Shown: positions 9,319-19,481, numbered from the stretch's first letter. The stretch: DNA of 64,000 bases from Hyphomicrobium methylovorum (GCF_013626205.1 NZ_QHJE01000001.1:1054001-1118000); one strand, 5' to 3'. Notes: generated by a model from the letters alone, not told the origin. Made by a program: numbers and translations.

Positions 9319-10665
9319 ATGAGCATTTTAGAACCCGCTATCGATACTGAACCTAAGATTCATCACATCATTATCGTCGGCGGTGGCGCAGGCGGATTAG
9401 AACTCGCGACGCAGCTCGGTCATAAACTCGGACGTAAGGGCAAAGCGGAAATCACGCTCGTCGATCGGGCGCGGACACACGTTTGGAAGCCGCTGCTGCA
9501 TGAGATTGCTGCTGGCAGCATGGACACCGGGCGGCATGAGCTGCCGTATCAAGCGCACGGACACTGGCATGGATTCCGGTATCGTTATGGCGAGATGATC
9601 GGTCTCGATCGTGCGAACAAGCGCGTACATCTCGCGGCGACGCACGACGAAGACGGTCGTGAGATCACGCCGGATCGCTGGTTTCACTACGACACGCTCG
9701 TGCTGGCGATCGGCAGCGTCTCGAACGATTTCGGAACGCCGGGCGTCGCTGAGAACGCGATCATGCTCGACACGCCGGAGCAAGCCGAGCGCTTCAACCG
9801 CCGCCTGCTGAATGCGTGCGTGCGCGCCTATGCGCAGCAAGGGCCCGTTCGGCCTGGGCAGCTTCACGTCGCCATCATCGGCGCGGGCGCGACCGGCACG
9901 GAACTCGCTGCTGAGCTGCATCATGCTGCGCGCGGCCTCGTGGCCTTCGGTCTCGACAAGATCGATCCCGAGAAGGACATCAAGATCACGCTAATCGAAG
10001 CTGCTCCGCGCATTCTACCTGCGCTGCCGGAGCACCTTTCCACCGCGACGACGAATATTCTGACGGGTCTCGGCGTCGAAGTCCGTGCCGGAAGCCGCGT
10101 CACCAGCGTCACGCCCGAGGGTGTCAATCTCGCGAACGGCGATTTCATTCCGTCGGAACTGGTTGTTTGGGCTGCGGGCGTCAAAGGGCCGGATGTGCTT
10201 TCCAAGCTCGACGGACTTGAGGTTAGCCGCGCCAATACGCTGGTTGTTAAGCCGACGCTTCAGACCACGCGTGACGACGATATTTTCGTTATCGGCGATG
10301 CCGCTTATCTGGTTCCCGAAGGTGAAACGCAGGCTATCCCACCGCGCGCTCAGGCGGCGCACCAGGAAGCCTCGCATCTCGTCCGCCAGTTGCAGCGGAA
10401 GATGCACGGGGAAAAGAACCTCACGCCGTTCAAGTACCGCGATTTCGGTTCTCTCGTTTCGCTTGGGCACTATTCGACCGTCGGCAACCTGATGGGCTTC
10501 ATCTCCGGCAAGTCGCTGCGGATCGAAGGCTGGTTTGCGAAGCTGATGTACCGGTCGCTGTACAAGATGCACGAGATGGCGCTGCACGGGCCGATCAAAG
10601 TGACACTCGACTCGGTATCGCGCCTGTTGACGCGCCGTACGCAGCCGCAGGTGAAGCTGCATTAA
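9319..10665 (+). CDS. ndh: Type II NADH dehydrogenase (NDH-2)
   Basis: A 448-residue flavoprotein with two Rossmann dinucleotide-binding sites: HIIIVGGGAGGLELAT at the N-terminus for FAD and VAIIGAGATGTELAAEL (about 182-198) for NADH. A third flavin-contacting motif, DDIFVIGDAAYL, lies near residue 320. The C-terminal 80 residues include an amphipathic membrane-anchoring segment (FISGKSLRIEGWFAKLMYRSLYKMH region). NDH-2 passes electrons from NADH to quinone without pumping protons. A GGGAGG ribosome-binding site precedes the ATG. It stands alone between pheT and a convergent transglycosylase. Confidence 0.93.
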   Translation: MSILEPAIDTEPKIHHIIIVGGGAGGLELATQLGHKLGRKGKAEITLVDRARTHVWKPLLHEIAAGSMDTGRHELPYQAHGHWHGFRYRYGEMIGLDRANKRVHLAATHDEDGREITPDRWFHYDTLVLAIGSVSNDFGTPGVAENAIMLDTPEQAERFNRRLLNACVRAYAQQGPVRPGQLHVAIIGAGATGTELAAELHHAARGLVAFGLDKIDPEKDIKITLIEAAPRILPALPEHLSTATTNILTGLGVEVRAGSRVTSVTPEGVNLANGDFIPSELVVWAAGVKGPDVLSKLDGLEVSRANTLVVKPTLQTTRDDDIFVIGDAAYLVPEGETQAIPPRAQAAHQEASHLVRQLQRKMHGEKNLTPFKYRDFGSLVSLGHYSTVGNLMGFISGKSLRIEGWFAKLMYRSLYKMHEMALHGPIKVTLDSVSRLLTRRTQPQVKLH

Positions 10666-10788
10666 TTGATGGCGCTTCCGACTCGCGTTCCGCGAGCCGG
10701 CCGGAAGCGCAGTCGCGGGGCTGGCACCGATTGGTTTGCCGAGGGAGTAGTGGCGCTGGCGACTTTTGGGCGCCAGCGCTGAGTTAGA

Positions 10789-12027
10789 TTAGCTGCGGCC
10801 GCGGAGAGCGGAGAGCAATTCTGCTGTCGGATAGCTGTCGGCTGGCAGGCCAAATTCCAACTGCATTTCCTTGACCGCTTTGCGCGTGCCTGCGCCGAGC
10901 TTGCCGTCGATCTCGCCGACGTCGTGTCCGCGACGGTTGAGCAAGCGCTGCAATTCCTTCAGCTCTTCGTAGCTGAGCGACGGAACGTTGCCGATGTTCT
11001 TGCTCAGGTTCGGAGCGCCTGCCATGCGCGCGGCGAGATGTGCCGCGGTGGTTGCGTATGTCAGCGACTGGTTCCACTGCGGATAGATACCGAAGTTGTC
11101 ATAGGCCAGGAACGCGGGGCCATGGCGGCCCATCGGCAAGATGAGCGACGCTGGCATTTCGTCATTCGGCAACGCATCACCCACGCCAGTGACACCCCAT
11201 GCGACCCATTGAGAGCGCGGCAACTTGATTGCGAGATCGGCCTTTTCCCATGGCAGATCCTTGGTGACCTTCACCTGCTCGAGCCAGGGCTCGCCGCGGC
11301 GCCAACCGAGAGAGGCGATGAACTTCGCCGTCGATCCGATGATGTCGGCCCTGTCGTTGATGAGATCGCGCCGTCCGTCGTTGTCGTAGTCGACGGCGAA
11401 ATTATAATAGTGACGCGGTAGGAACTGCGTCTGGCCGAGTTCGCCAGCCCAGGAGCCGATCAGCTGGTCGGCCGTCAGGTCGCCGCGCTCGACGATTTTC
11501 ATCGCGGCTTTCAATTCTTCGCGGAACAGATCGCTGCGGCGGCAATCCCAGGCGAGCGTCAACAGCGAACGCACGACCGGCAGCTTGCCTTGCCCGGCTC
11601 CGAAATCGCTTTCCAAAGCCCAGAACCCGGTGATGACAGGCCCCGGAACGCCGAACTCCTTCTCCGCGCGGTCAAATAGCTCGTGATAGCGCTTGAGGTA
11701 GACGCGACCCGTGTCTTCGCGGTTCTTGGTGGCGAGCTTGAAGTAGAACTGCGCGAACGTTTGCGAGAAGAAGCTTTGCTTGCGATCTCGCGAGATGACG
11801 CTCATGTCCGGTGTCAGGCCGCCGATCATCGACTGTATGGTCTCGGCGTGAATTCCCTCGGCGAGCGCTTCCTTTTTGAAATCCGCCACCCAGCGATTGA
11901 ACGGAACAGTATTCTGACAATTGCGCTTGTTGGCAGGCGTTGGCGGGGCCGCCTCAGCTTGCGCGCCAGTCGACATTGCGGCGAGCACAAGCATGGCGGG
12001 GGCAAAAATCGAATGACGAGCGCGCAT
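10789..12027 (-). CDS. Lytic murein transglycosylase (MltB-like) with peptidoglycan-binding domain
   Basis: A 412-residue exported enzyme. The signal peptide (MRARHSIFAPAMLVLAAMSTGAQA) is followed by an SLT_2-type catalytic domain; ITGFWALESDFGAGQGKLP holds the expected catalytic glutamate (WALESDFG), and GELGQTQFLPRHYYNF is another MltB-family hallmark. The C-terminal 60 residues (ELKELQRLLNRRGHDVGEIDGKLG) form a PG_binding_1 module. It should cleave the MurNAc-GlcNAc bond in the periplasm, forming 1,6-anhydro ends, and take part in wall turnover. No lipobox cysteine is seen, so it is probably soluble rather than a lipoprotein. Confidence 0.9.
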   Translation of the reverse strand: MRARHSIFAPAMLVLAAMSTGAQAEAAPPTPANKRNCQNTVPFNRWVADFKKEALAEGIHAETIQSMIGGLTPDMSVISRDRKQSFFSQTFAQFYFKLATKNREDTGRVYLKRYHELFDRAEKEFGVPGPVITGFWALESDFGAGQGKLPVVRSLLTLAWDCRRSDLFREELKAAMKIVERGDLTADQLIGSWAGELGQTQFLPRHYYNFAVDYDNDGRRDLINDRADIIGSTAKFIASLGWRRGEPWLEQVKVTKDLPWEKADLAIKLPRSQWVAWGVTGVGDALPNDEMPASLILPMGRHGPAFLAYDNFGIYPQWNQSLTYATTAAHLAARMAGAPNLSKNIGNVPSLSYEELKELQRLLNRRGHDVGEIDGKLGAGTRKAVKEMQLEFGLPADSYPTAELLSALRGRS

Positions 12028-12316
12028 GGGATGCCTTCATTGTGAGAAGCCGGCACTCTGCCAGCAGCGCGGACTGGGTCAAGACACTATGGCTTCTCTG
12101 AGGCTATAGGCATCAGAAGGTGCGCAGGTGTGATCTGAACGCCGTCATTTTGTGTGATGAGTTGAATAAGCATTGAACGCGCATGCTCAAGCATCTGCAT
12201 TGCGCAGTCGTCGCGCGTCTGCCGAGACGATCATCCTTCTACGGATGACCGCCCCTCACGTTCATATGATGCCCACTGAAAACGCAGGCATCAGATGGGC
12301 ATCAGAATAAATTGCG

Positions 12317-12871
12317 TCAGCGGGAATTCGATTTACCGCCGGGCGGGTTCGTCTTGCCCATGGCGTTCTGCTGCGCGTCCACCCAGGTTGACATCGCTTG
12401 CTGCCAGCCCTTTTGCCACATCTCAGCGGCCTGCATCCAAAATTGGATCGGATTGGCTGCGCCCGATGAAAAATCTGGCATTCCCGGGAAGAGATTCGAT
12501 CCGGCGCCGAAGCTGGGTGTGGACCCGCCGCCGAAGGTTGGGAAGTTCGGAAATCCGGTGAACTGGCCGGTGGTGCCGAATGACTTGACCTGCTTCTCCC
12601 ACATATCCATGACCTGATCGACGGCCTGGAGCTGGAGCTTGGATGCGTTCTGCATCTGGCGGCGGCTAAGTTCGACAAAGTCCGTCGGCCAGCCCAGCGC
12701 TTTCGCGGCTTCCGCCATTTTATCGAAAACGGCGTTGCTATTGTTCTCGCCGATTTCCCCGAGTTCGGCCCGCCAGTTCGACATAGCCTCGAAGGCTTGG
12801 ACGACCGACTTGCGCGCGTCTTCTCCAAGCTTGGTGAAGGCGGGGTTGGCCTCAAATGCTGAATTCGCCAT
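12317..12871 (-). CDS. Phasin-like helical protein
   Basis: A 184-residue protein without signal peptide. The N-terminal two-thirds is amphipathic helix (ARKSVVQAFEAMSNWRAELG, LSRRQMQNASKLQLQAVDQV), then a Gly/Phe/Pro-rich linker (FPNFPTFGGGSTPSFGAG) and a second helix (FWMQAAEMWQKGWQQAM). Phasins coat polyhydroxyalkanoate granules and have this helical character; a PHB depolymerase gene lies 6.6 kb away, which suits such a role. The start at 12871 has GGAGAG just upstream and is preferred over a 41-residue extension. The phasin call is a judgement from composition and context, not from a firm motif. Confidence 0.55.
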   Translation of the reverse strand: MANSAFEANPAFTKLGEDARKSVVQAFEAMSNWRAELGEIGENNSNAVFDKMAEAAKALGWPTDFVELSRRQMQNASKLQLQAVDQVMDMWEKQVKSFGTTGQFTGFPNFPTFGGGSTPSFGAGSNLFPGMPDFSSGAANPIQFWMQAAEMWQKGWQQAMSTWVDAQQNAMGKTNPPGGKSNSR

Positions 12872-13047
12872 TGCGTCTCTCCAGGCTGTCGTTCGTTTCC
12901 GCGGGCGTCCCAAGGTTTTTCGCATAACAACCCTTGGGTTGCCAGCCTTCTTATGGCCTACGTGCGGCGATCCAGCCGGTCTATGAACCCGCACAGAGGC
13001 TTAACAGCCCTTTTGCCCCAGGGTTCCGGATGGTATGAGCCCCGCCC

Positions 13048-14850
13048 ATGACAGACATTTCACGCATACGGAATTTTTCGATCATCGCGCACATCGACCA
13101 TGGCAAGTCGACGCTGTCGGACAGGCTGATTCAGCTCTGCGGCAATGTCACAAACCGGGAGATGAAGGCACAGATCCTCGACTCGATGGACATCGAGCGC
13201 GAGCGCGGGATCACGATCAAAGCGCAAACCGTGCGCCTCGACTATCCTGCAAAGGACGGCCACACCTATCAGCTCAACCTGATGGACACGCCAGGCCACG
13301 TCGACTTTGCGTACGAGGTTTCGCGGTCGCTCGCTGCCTGCGAAGGCGCGGTTCTCGTCGTCGATGCGAGCCAGGGTGTCGAAGCGCAAACGCTGGCCAA
13401 CGTCTATCAGGCACTCGACAACGATCTCGAGATCCTTCCAGTCCTGAACAAGATCGATCTGCCCGCCGCAGACGCCGATCGCGTGAAGCAGCAGATCGAG
13501 GACGTGATCGGGATCGACGCTTCGGCGGCCATTGGCGTCTCCGCCAAGACGGGTCTCAATATCGAGGCCGTTCTCGACGCGATCGTGGAACGGCTGCCGC
13601 CGCCGAAGGGCGATGGAAATAAGCCGCTCAAGGCGATGCTGATCGATAGCTGGTACGATGCCTATCTCGGCGTTGTCGTTCTGGTGCGCATCATCGATGG
13701 CAAGCTGAAGAAGGGCCAACGCGTCAAGCTTCTGTCGACGGGCGCGAGTTATCAGATCGAACGCGTCGGCATCTTCCGTCCCAAGCAGGAAACGCTGGAA
13801 TATCTCGGGCCGGGCGAGATCGGCTTTTTTACCGCCGCAATCAAGGAAGTTGCCGACACGCGCGTCGGCGACACCATCACCGACGAGAAAAACCCGACGA
13901 CCGAAGCTCTCCCCGGCTTCAAACCGGCTCAGCCGGTCGTCTTCTGCGGTCTCTTTCCCGTGGACGCTGCGGACTTCGAAGACCTGCGCGAAGCCATGGG
14001 CAAGCTCAGGCTGAACGACGCGAGCTTTTCATTCGAGGCCGAAAGCTCTGCTGCGCTCGGGTTCGGCTTTCGCTGCGGTTTCCTTGGGCTTTTGCACCTT
14101 GAAATCATAACGGAGCGGCTCGAACGCGAGTTTAATCTGGACCTCATCACGACCGCGCCGTCGGTGATCTATCACCTGCATATGAACGACGGATCGATGA
14201 TCGAGATGCACAATCCGGCGGACATGCCGGAGGTGGTGCGGATCGATCATATCGAGGAACCGTGGATCGAAGCGACGATCCTGGTGCCCGACGATTATTT
14301 GGGCGCGGTGCTGAAGCTCTGTCAGGATAGGCGCGGCCGGCAGAAGCAGCTGACCTACGCCGGCTCTCGCGCGATGGTCATGTATGAGCTGCCGTTGAAC
14401 GAGGTCGTGTTCGACTTCTACGATCGCTTGAAGAGCGTATCGCGCGGCTACGCGTCGTTCGACTATCACATCAAGGATTACGAGGAAGGCGATCTCGTCA
14501 AACTGTCGATCCTGGTGAACGGCGAACCGGTGGACGCGCTGTCAATCGTCGTGCATCGCTCGCGCGCGGAGAGCCGCGGCCGTTCGATGTGCGAGAAGCT
14601 CAAAGAGCTGATCCCGCCGCATCTCTTCCAGATTCCCATTCAGGCTGCGATTGGGGCGAAGGTCATTGCGCGCGAGACGATCAGGGCGCTGCGTAAAGAC
14701 GTTCTTGCCAAATGCTACGGCGGCGATATTTCGCGAAAGCGCAAGCTGCTCGACAAGCAGAAGGCGGGCAAGAAGAAGATGCGCGAATTCGGCAAGGTCG
14801 AGATTCCGCAAGAAGCGTTCATCAACGCACTCAAGATGGACGACAATTGA
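13048..14850 (+). CDS. lepA: Elongation factor 4 (LepA), ribosome back-translocase GTPase
   Basis: A full-length 600-residue GTPase. The G motifs are [15 protein letters not shown] (G1), [12 protein letters not shown] (G2), [14 protein letters not shown] (G3) and [10 protein letters not shown] (G4). Domain II, the EF-G-like domains III and V, and the LepA-specific C-terminal domain ending [20 protein letters not shown] follow. EF4 acts on stalled or mis-set ribosomes and affects initiation and elongation. It is monocistronic here, divergent from the phasin-like gene; a terminator for the opposite strand lies just past its stop. Confidence 0.97.
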   Translation: MTDISRIRNFSIIAHIDHGKSTLSDRLIQLCGNVTNREMKAQILDSMDIERERGITIKAQTVRLDYPAKDGHTYQLNLMDTPGHVDFAYEVSRSLAACEGAVLVVDASQGVEAQTLANVYQALDNDLEILPVLNKIDLPAADADRVKQQIEDVIGIDASAAIGVSAKTGLNIEAVLDAIVERLPPPKGDGNKPLKAMLIDSWYDAYLGVVVLVRIIDGKLKKGQRVKLLSTGASYQIERVGIFRPKQETLEYLGPGEIGFFTAAIKEVADTRVGDTITDEKNPTTEALPGFKPAQPVVFCGLFPVDAADFEDLREAMGKLRLNDASFSFEAESSAALGFGFRCGFLGLLHLEIITERLEREFNLDLITTAPSVIYHLHMNDGSMIEMHNPADMPEVVRIDHIEEPWIEATILVPDDYLGAVLKLCQDRRGRQKQLTYAGSRAMVMYELPLNEVVFDFYDRLKSVSRGYASFDYHIKDYEEGDLVKLSILVNGEPVDALSIVVHRSRAESRGRSMCEKLKELIPPHLFQIPIQAAIGAKVIARETIRALRKDVLAKCYGGDISRKRKLLDKQKAGKKKMREFGKVEIPQEAFINALKMDDN

Positions 14851-14859
14851 CGCGCGCAT

Positions 14860-14892
14860 AAAAACGGCGGCGACCCTGGTTGGATCGCCGCC
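14860..14892 (-). terminator. Terminator for the minus-strand PepSY-like gene
   Basis: An 8-bp stem (GGCGGCGA pairing with TCGCCGCC) with an 11-nt loop is followed on the minus strand by GTTTTTAT. It lies 25 bp beyond the end of the minus-strand gene at 14917. Confidence 0.65.
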
Positions 14893-14916
14893 CGGAATGC
14901 CTAAGCTCCAACGCTA

Positions 14917-15189
14917 TCAATCGTTGTCGAGTTTTTGCTTTATGATCTTGTAGTCGGTGCTGAGATCGACATCGTACTTCTTGCCGTCAGCGGCGATTGC
15001 GTCGTCGACTTCCCACTTGCCATCGTCGAGTTCCACCTTACCCCACGATTTATATCCGGCACTGGTCAGCGCCGAGCTGATCGCGCTTGTTTCCTCGGCG
15101 GTGGGCGGGCGGTCCTTATCTGCCAGAGCGTTTCCTGCAGCGAACCCCATTGCCAACGTCAGCGCGGCGGCGGTCATCATTCGTCTCAT
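14917..15189 (-). CDS. Small secreted PepSY-like protein
   Basis: A 90-residue protein with a signal peptide (MRRMMTAAALTLAMGFAAGNALA). The mature part (TSAISSALTSAGYKSWGKVELDDGKWEVDDAIAADGKKYDVDLS) matches the alternating helix-strand pattern of PepSY domains, where a helix is followed by W-E-V-D and Y-D-V-D-L strands. PepSY domains are periplasmic and often inhibit or bind proteases or respond to envelope conditions. A terminator follows. The exact role is unknown. Confidence 0.7.
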   Translation of the reverse strand: MRRMMTAAALTLAMGFAAGNALADKDRPPTAEETSAISSALTSAGYKSWGKVELDDGKWEVDDAIAADGKKYDVDLSTDYKIIKQKLDND

Positions 15190-15267
15190 CGATCAGTCCT
15201 TTCGGGCGGTTGATGTCGCTCGTGGTGGCAAACGCGTTTTGCAGCCTATTGGTTCAACTGCTCGGGT

Positions 15268-15513
15268 TTATCGAGACCTGCGAAGGCCGCGCGGGTTGAG
15301 CTTGCGCTGCGAGCGAAACTCAATATCGGGAGGTCGCGTGGAGCCTGTGTCGCACCAGGGGTTGCCGTAGTAGCCGTAGCGCCCGTTTATCGGCGTGCAC
15401 TCGCGCTCGGGCGGAGCTGGCCGATGCTTGCCGCGTGTGTCTTCCCGCGCCGAGGCGCTCTGGGCGAAAATGCCGGAGAGAAGGCTCAGGATCGCGATGG
15501 CGACGATGCGCAT
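15268..15513 (-). CDS. Small secreted protein of unknown function
   Basis: An 81-residue protein opening with a signal peptide (MRIVAIAILSLLSGIFAQSASA). The mature part is basic and Pro/Arg-rich with two cysteines (PERECTPINGRYGYYGNPWCDTG), which could form a disulfide. No known family is recognised. It is on the same strand as the PepSY-like gene 79 bp away but need not share its transcript. Confidence 0.55.
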   Translation of the reverse strand: MRIVAIAILSLLSGIFAQSASAREDTRGKHRPAPPERECTPINGRYGYYGNPWCDTGSTRPPDIEFRSQRKLNPRGLRRSR

Positions 15514-15667
15514 GCTCTCGCAGATCTCCTATGCTGGCGGCCTCCGGCGGCCCATTGGGGCTGTCAGACGAGGCATAGGGATAGATGGGAGCGGCGAACC
15601 CGCCTACCAGGGCCGCCGCTCTTAATAGTGCTCCACCGCCTTTAAGCGGCGTTCGCGGTTAACGTGA

Positions 15668-16123
15668 CTAGGGAAGGCGGCCGTAGCTGAATAGGCCATA
15701 GAGCCAGGCGGTGACGGCGCCGAAGCCAGCGGAAATGCAAAGGATCGGCACCAGCTCGCTGACGTTGCCCTCAAAGAGCGGCGATGTGCGGTGCGCCAGA
15801 TAGGGCATCACAGTCAAAGCGCCGACGAGACCCGGGCCCAGGAGGCCCAGAAACGCGCCCCGGAACGTCAGACGCCCTTCGGGCTCCGAGCCGAGGAACA
15901 AACCGAAGAGGGCGCCCCAGAGCCCGCCCGTAACCGCGTTGCCTACCAGCCAGGGTAATTCCAGGTCTGCCATCAGCAGACTCTGGGTCGGTTCCATGCT
16001 CCATGGTGTCGCATCCCAGCCGGTCCAATAGTTAACAAACAGCCAGCTGATGAACTCGTGCGCGGTGACCGCGGCTATCGCTCCGGCGATGAAGCCCACG
16101 ATGATGCATTTCAATGCGCCCAT
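15668..16123 (-). CDS. Multi-pass inner-membrane protein
   Basis: A 151-residue protein with about four membrane helices: ALKCIIVGFIAGAIAAVTAHEF, LVGNAVTGGLWGALFGLFLG, AFLGLLGPGLVGALTVMPYL and LVPILCISAGFGAVTAWLYGLF. The glycine-rich GxxxG spacing suggests closely packed helices. No transporter or enzyme family is recognised from sequence. It is monocistronic. Confidence 0.65.
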   Translation of the reverse strand: MGALKCIIVGFIAGAIAAVTAHEFISWLFVNYWTGWDATPWSMEPTQSLLMADLELPWLVGNAVTGGLWGALFGLFLGSEPEGRLTFRGAFLGLLGPGLVGALTVMPYLAHRTSPLFEGNVSELVPILCISAGFGAVTAWLYGLFSYGRLP

Positions 16124-16535
16124 AACTTTTTCCCCTTTTTTGGCTGTCCCATCAGCCGCTTTCGTTGCGGTCTGCTACCCCAGCGCGGGGGAATATTCCA
16201 TGCCGAAGACAGAAATTATAGCGCGCGTCTAAAGTCTCTCCGCCGTGATCATCGTTAATTGTATATACTCAATCCAAGACAATCGTGCCACATTTCCGCC
16301 TTCTGCTTCATGCTTTGAGCGGGCGCCGCACGACAATGCCCCGGCCTGGTCCACAGGTTCAACGGGGAGGCCGGACATCCCAGTTCCGCCGGCGGCACCT
16401 ACGGGTAGCTGGCGCTCGCGGCTTCCCGCTCTCATGACCCCCACCGCACTACTGGCTCAACGATCGCCTCCGGCGACGTGACCTTGCAGCGGCTCGGGCT
16501 TCTTTCCATCACCGCAAGATGAGGACTTTCTTCCC
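16124..16535. other. 412-bp intergenic region with no gene seen
   Basis: Divergent spacer between the membrane protein and the M15-like peptidase. Short frames are present on both strands but lack ribosome-binding sites or recognisable sequence. An AT-rich patch near 16255-16275 (TTAATTGTATATACT) could hold a promoter. No hairpin followed by a T-run was found. Confidence 0.4.
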
Positions 16536-16970
16536 ATGAGTAAGGGATTTATCGCTATTATTACGTTGATGCTGATCACGCTCGCGGCAGGTATCGCGAA
16601 TGCCAGATCGTACGACGGCGACCACAGCAAGATGAAAAGTCGCGCAATGACGAGCAGCGGAAGCTCCGTCACGTGCCTGTCCTGGGATGCACGCGCACTT
16701 TTGAACCGTATTCGCAGCAAATTTGGAAATGTGCAGATCGTTTCCACGTGCCGTCCCGGCGCGCGTATCGCCGGAACCCGGAACGTCTCGCGCCACTCCT
16801 ATGGCAAGGCCATCGACTTCCGTGTGCCGGGCCGCAAGGCTGAGGTCGTTCGCTGGCTCATCGCCAACCATCGCACCGGCGGCGTGATGACGTATCGCGA
16901 TATGGACCACATCCACGTCGATATCGGACCGCACTTCGTGGCGTTGAACCGCCCGAGCGGACGCACCTGA
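16536..16970 (+). CDS. Periplasmic M15-like (YcbK/DUF882-type) peptidase
   Basis: A 144-residue exported protein; the first 23 residues (MSKGFIAIITLMLITLAAGIANA) are a signal peptide. The C-terminal half carries the zinc-site pattern of the M15 family: SRHSYGKAIDFRV gives H-x6-D, and DMDHIHVDIG gives the second histidine region. STCRPGARIAGTRNVSRH corresponds to the conserved arginine segment. Members cleave peptidoglycan peptides or have structural roles in the periplasm. Ribosome-binding sequence is weak. The substrate is not determined by sequence. Confidence 0.75.
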   Translation: MSKGFIAIITLMLITLAAGIANARSYDGDHSKMKSRAMTSSGSSVTCLSWDARALLNRIRSKFGNVQIVSTCRPGARIAGTRNVSRHSYGKAIDFRVPGRKAEVVRWLIANHRTGGVMTYRDMDHIHVDIGPHFVALNRPSGRT

Positions 16971-17246
16971 TAGGAGGGGCCGGCGCGTCCGGCCCCAGCC
17001 AATCCTTCACCCCGGGGAAGATGACTAGAATCGTCGTAAAATCGAGCTTTTCAGCCAAGTTGGATGGGTCTCGCGATCCTGCGACGATCTTGCGTTTCTC
17101 GCTAGAGCAAGGCATAAAGTCGCCATCGAACACGCCTTGGCTTACTCTTCGACAGCGCTACCGCCTGCTTTAAGACGTCTCCATCGCGCGATTTGATGGC
17201 CTCCGTCATACCGCCGGAGGACGCACGTTTGCTTGGAGGCATTGGA

Positions 17247-17453
17247 ATGTCGAACGGGACTGTCAAGTGGTTCAACGGTCAAAAAGGATACGGCTTTATT
17301 CAACCAGAAGAAGGTGGCAACGACGTTTTCGTGCACATCTCGGCGGTTGAACGTGCCGGCCTGCAGTCGCTTCGTGAGGGTCAGAAGATCTTCTTCGAAA
17401 CTGAGCGTGGACGTAACGGCAAGATCGCTGCCGTAAACCTCCGCCCGCTCTAA
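17247..17453 (+). CDS. Cold-shock domain protein (CspA family)
   Basis: A 68-residue single cold-shock domain. The RNP1 (KGYGFIQPE) and RNP2 (DVFVHISAV) nucleic-acid-binding motifs are intact, preceded by GTVKWFNGQ. Such proteins melt RNA secondary structure and act as transcription antiterminators or RNA chaperones. The ATG at 17247 with TTGGAGG upstream is the family start; an 18-residue upstream extension in the same frame is unlikely. A strong terminator follows at 17482, separating it from infA. Confidence 0.95.
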   Translation: MSNGTVKWFNGQKGYGFIQPEEGGNDVFVHISAVERAGLQSLREGQKIFFETERGRNGKIAAVNLRPL

Positions 17454-17481
17454 GGGATTTTTGGGCTCACTTTTTTTACAC

Positions 17482-17515
17482 AAGCGGGGAGCAGCTCGTC
17501 TGCTCCCCGCTTTTC
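17482..17515 (+). terminator. Strong terminator between cold-shock gene and infA
   Basis: An 11-bp stem (GCGGGGAGCAG pairing with CTGCTCCCCGC), extendable by two A-T pairs, with a 5-nt loop CTCGT, followed by TTTTC. It lies 28 bp past the cold-shock stop. Confidence 0.88.
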
Positions 17516-17562
17516 ATATCGAAGACCGATCAGATTTCGGTTCAAGGAGATCAGGAGACCGA

Positions 17563-17847
17563 ATGGCGAAAGAAGAGATGCTCGAGTTCGAAGGCATCGT
17601 GGACGAAGTTCTGCCGGATGCCCGCTGCCGCGTTAAACTCGACAACGGGCATGAGGTGATTGCCTACACCTCTGGACGCATGAAGAAGAACAGAATTCGT
17701 ATTCTCGCCGGCGACCGTGTTACCGTTGAGATGACGCCGTACGACCTGACGAAGGGCCGTATCAACTTCCGTCACAAAGACATCCGCGCAGGTGGCGGAG
17801 ATTTCGCTGGCGGATCGCGCCCGGGTGGACCGCCGCGCCGCCGTTAA
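17563..17847 (+). CDS. infA: Translation initiation factor IF-1
   Basis: A 94-residue OB-fold protein. [48 protein letters not shown] and [14 protein letters not shown] match IF-1 throughout. It occupies the ribosomal A site during initiation with IF-2 and IF-3. A Gly/Arg-rich tail (about 20 residues) extends beyond the usual 72-residue core. Start supported by AAGGAGATCAGGAG upstream and by family conservation. Confidence 0.95.
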   Translation: MAKEEMLEFEGIVDEVLPDARCRVKLDNGHEVIAYTSGRMKKNRIRILAGDRVTVEMTPYDLTKGRINFRHKDIRAGGGDFAGGSRPGGPPRRR

Positions 17848-17908
17848 TTGCAATAGTACTTCCGTGCCAACCGAGCCTGAATGGCCGGTTGCCGCGGACG
17901 GACGCAGG

Positions 17909-19195
17909 TCACGCTTTTTCGGCAGCGTGACGGCTATGTTCGCGCCCCAGGTTTTTAGCCACCCATAGCCAAAGCCCGACAAGCGGAATGGCCACCGCAG
18001 CGATGGTTCCGGATGCGAATCCAAGTCCTCCACCGGCGGCGCCGTAGACCCAGCTCGATGACGCGTCGCCACCGCGATACACGACGGTGTCGATGAAGTT
18101 CTGGACTTTGTATTTTTCGTCTGGCTGGGCGAGCGTGTAGATCACCTTTACTGCGGGATTTGCGAGCGCGAACGCGACGACTCGTTCAGCGACCATCACG
18201 GCGGCGACAACCCACAGAGCCGCATCGAAGCTCAGCAACAACGTTCCGAACGCGGCCGTCATCGGGAGCGCGAGCAGCGCCGCTGTCAAACCAAAGCGCT
18301 GTAATACGCGCGCGGTTCCGAACAGCTCGATCAGCAATGTTGCAATGCTGACGGCGAGATCGCGTCCGGCAAAGAATTCGACGCGCGTTGTTGTGTCGGG
18401 AATTGTCAGCGCGACCAGCCGCGCTTGCTCGAGATAAAAGAACGTGCCGACGACGTTCGCAAGAAACACGAATAGCGCGATGTAGAGAAACATCGGCGTC
18501 GTGAAGACCTTGACCGCGCCATCGAAGATGCCGCCAACGGCGAGATCGGTTTCCGCGCCCTCCTGACCGGGTCGCAGGCGGCGAACGAGAATTCCAGCGA
18601 GCATCGAGACAAGAAGCAAAACCGCCGAGATCAACAAGAGATCGACCGGCGAGAGCGCACGCACCAAACCTTGCGTGAGCAGCGGACCAGCGAGTGCGCC
18701 AGCCGTGCCTCCGGCCGAGATGAAGCCGTACAGCCGGCGCGCTTCGGCATGAGACCAAAGCTCCGACATCAGACTCCAAAACAGCGAGACGACGAACAGG
18801 TTGAAAACGCTGGCCCAGACAAAAAACGTGCCCGCAGCGAGCTGGCTGCCGGGCATCGTTTTCATCGCGATCCAGAAGCCGACGAGGTTCAGCACAAAGA
18901 ACGTATAGATTGCCGGAAGCACGTAGCGGCGCTGGAAACGAGCGGCGACAAATCCGAACAGCGGAACCAGAACCAGCATCACGACGAATACGATGCTGAA
19001 AAGCTGATGCAGCACATCCTTGCCGAGCATCACCCCGATTTCGTCGCGCACAGGACGAATGATGTAGTACGCGGAGAGTAACGTGAAGAACATCGCAAAC
19101 GAGGCGAGCAGTGCCATCGTCTCGGTTGGTTCGACTTTCACAAACCGCCTTAACCAAAAGGCCAGTCGTGGGTCAGTCGGCTTGTCGGGGGTCAT
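17909..19195 (-). CDS. Npt1/Npt2-like (ATP/ADP-carrier superfamily) membrane transporter
   Basis: A 428-residue, twelve-helix transporter. SAYYIIRPVRDEIGVMLG in helix 1-2, SLFWSLMSELW and ARRLYGFISAGGTAGALAGPLL are features of free-living bacterial proteins annotated as NTP/NDP-exchange (Npt1/Npt2) or MFS transporters. True nucleotide exchange is established for obligate intracellular bacteria and plastids; substrates of free-living homologs are mostly unknown. The ATG at 19195, with AGGAAT upstream, is used rather than an extension of ten residues. Monocistronic, convergent with infA. Confidence 0.75.
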   Translation of the reverse strand: MTPDKPTDPRLAFWLRRFVKVEPTETMALLASFAMFFTLLSAYYIIRPVRDEIGVMLGKDVLHQLFSIVFVVMLVLVPLFGFVAARFQRRYVLPAIYTFFVLNLVGFWIAMKTMPGSQLAAGTFFVWASVFNLFVVSLFWSLMSELWSHAEARRLYGFISAGGTAGALAGPLLTQGLVRALSPVDLLLISAVLLLVSMLAGILVRRLRPGQEGAETDLAVGGIFDGAVKVFTTPMFLYIALFVFLANVVGTFFYLEQARLVALTIPDTTTRVEFFAGRDLAVSIATLLIELFGTARVLQRFGLTAALLALPMTAAFGTLLLSFDAALWVVAAVMVAERVVAFALANPAVKVIYTLAQPDEKYKVQNFIDTVVYRGGDASSSWVYGAAGGGLGFASGTIAAVAIPLVGLWLWVAKNLGREHSRHAAEKA

Positions 19196-19481
19196 GCGAT
19201 TCCTGCGGGTGATAAAGCGACCCACCGATGATGCACTGCGGAACTAAAGTCTAGTGAACAGGGTTTCTCGCTGCGGCTATTATTGCGGTGCGTTCACGTC
19301 GAAGCCACTTCCACAGACTGTACCTAATATGCACGGTGCCCGTTATCATTAGGCAAGCAAACGATTTCTGGATTGAGGCACACTACAATCGTTCTATACT
19401 AATGCGATGCAACAGAATGCTGCTCTGCAGCTGGAGATAGCTCGCTAAAATTTGCATTAAAAACAAGGGACTACGAACGCG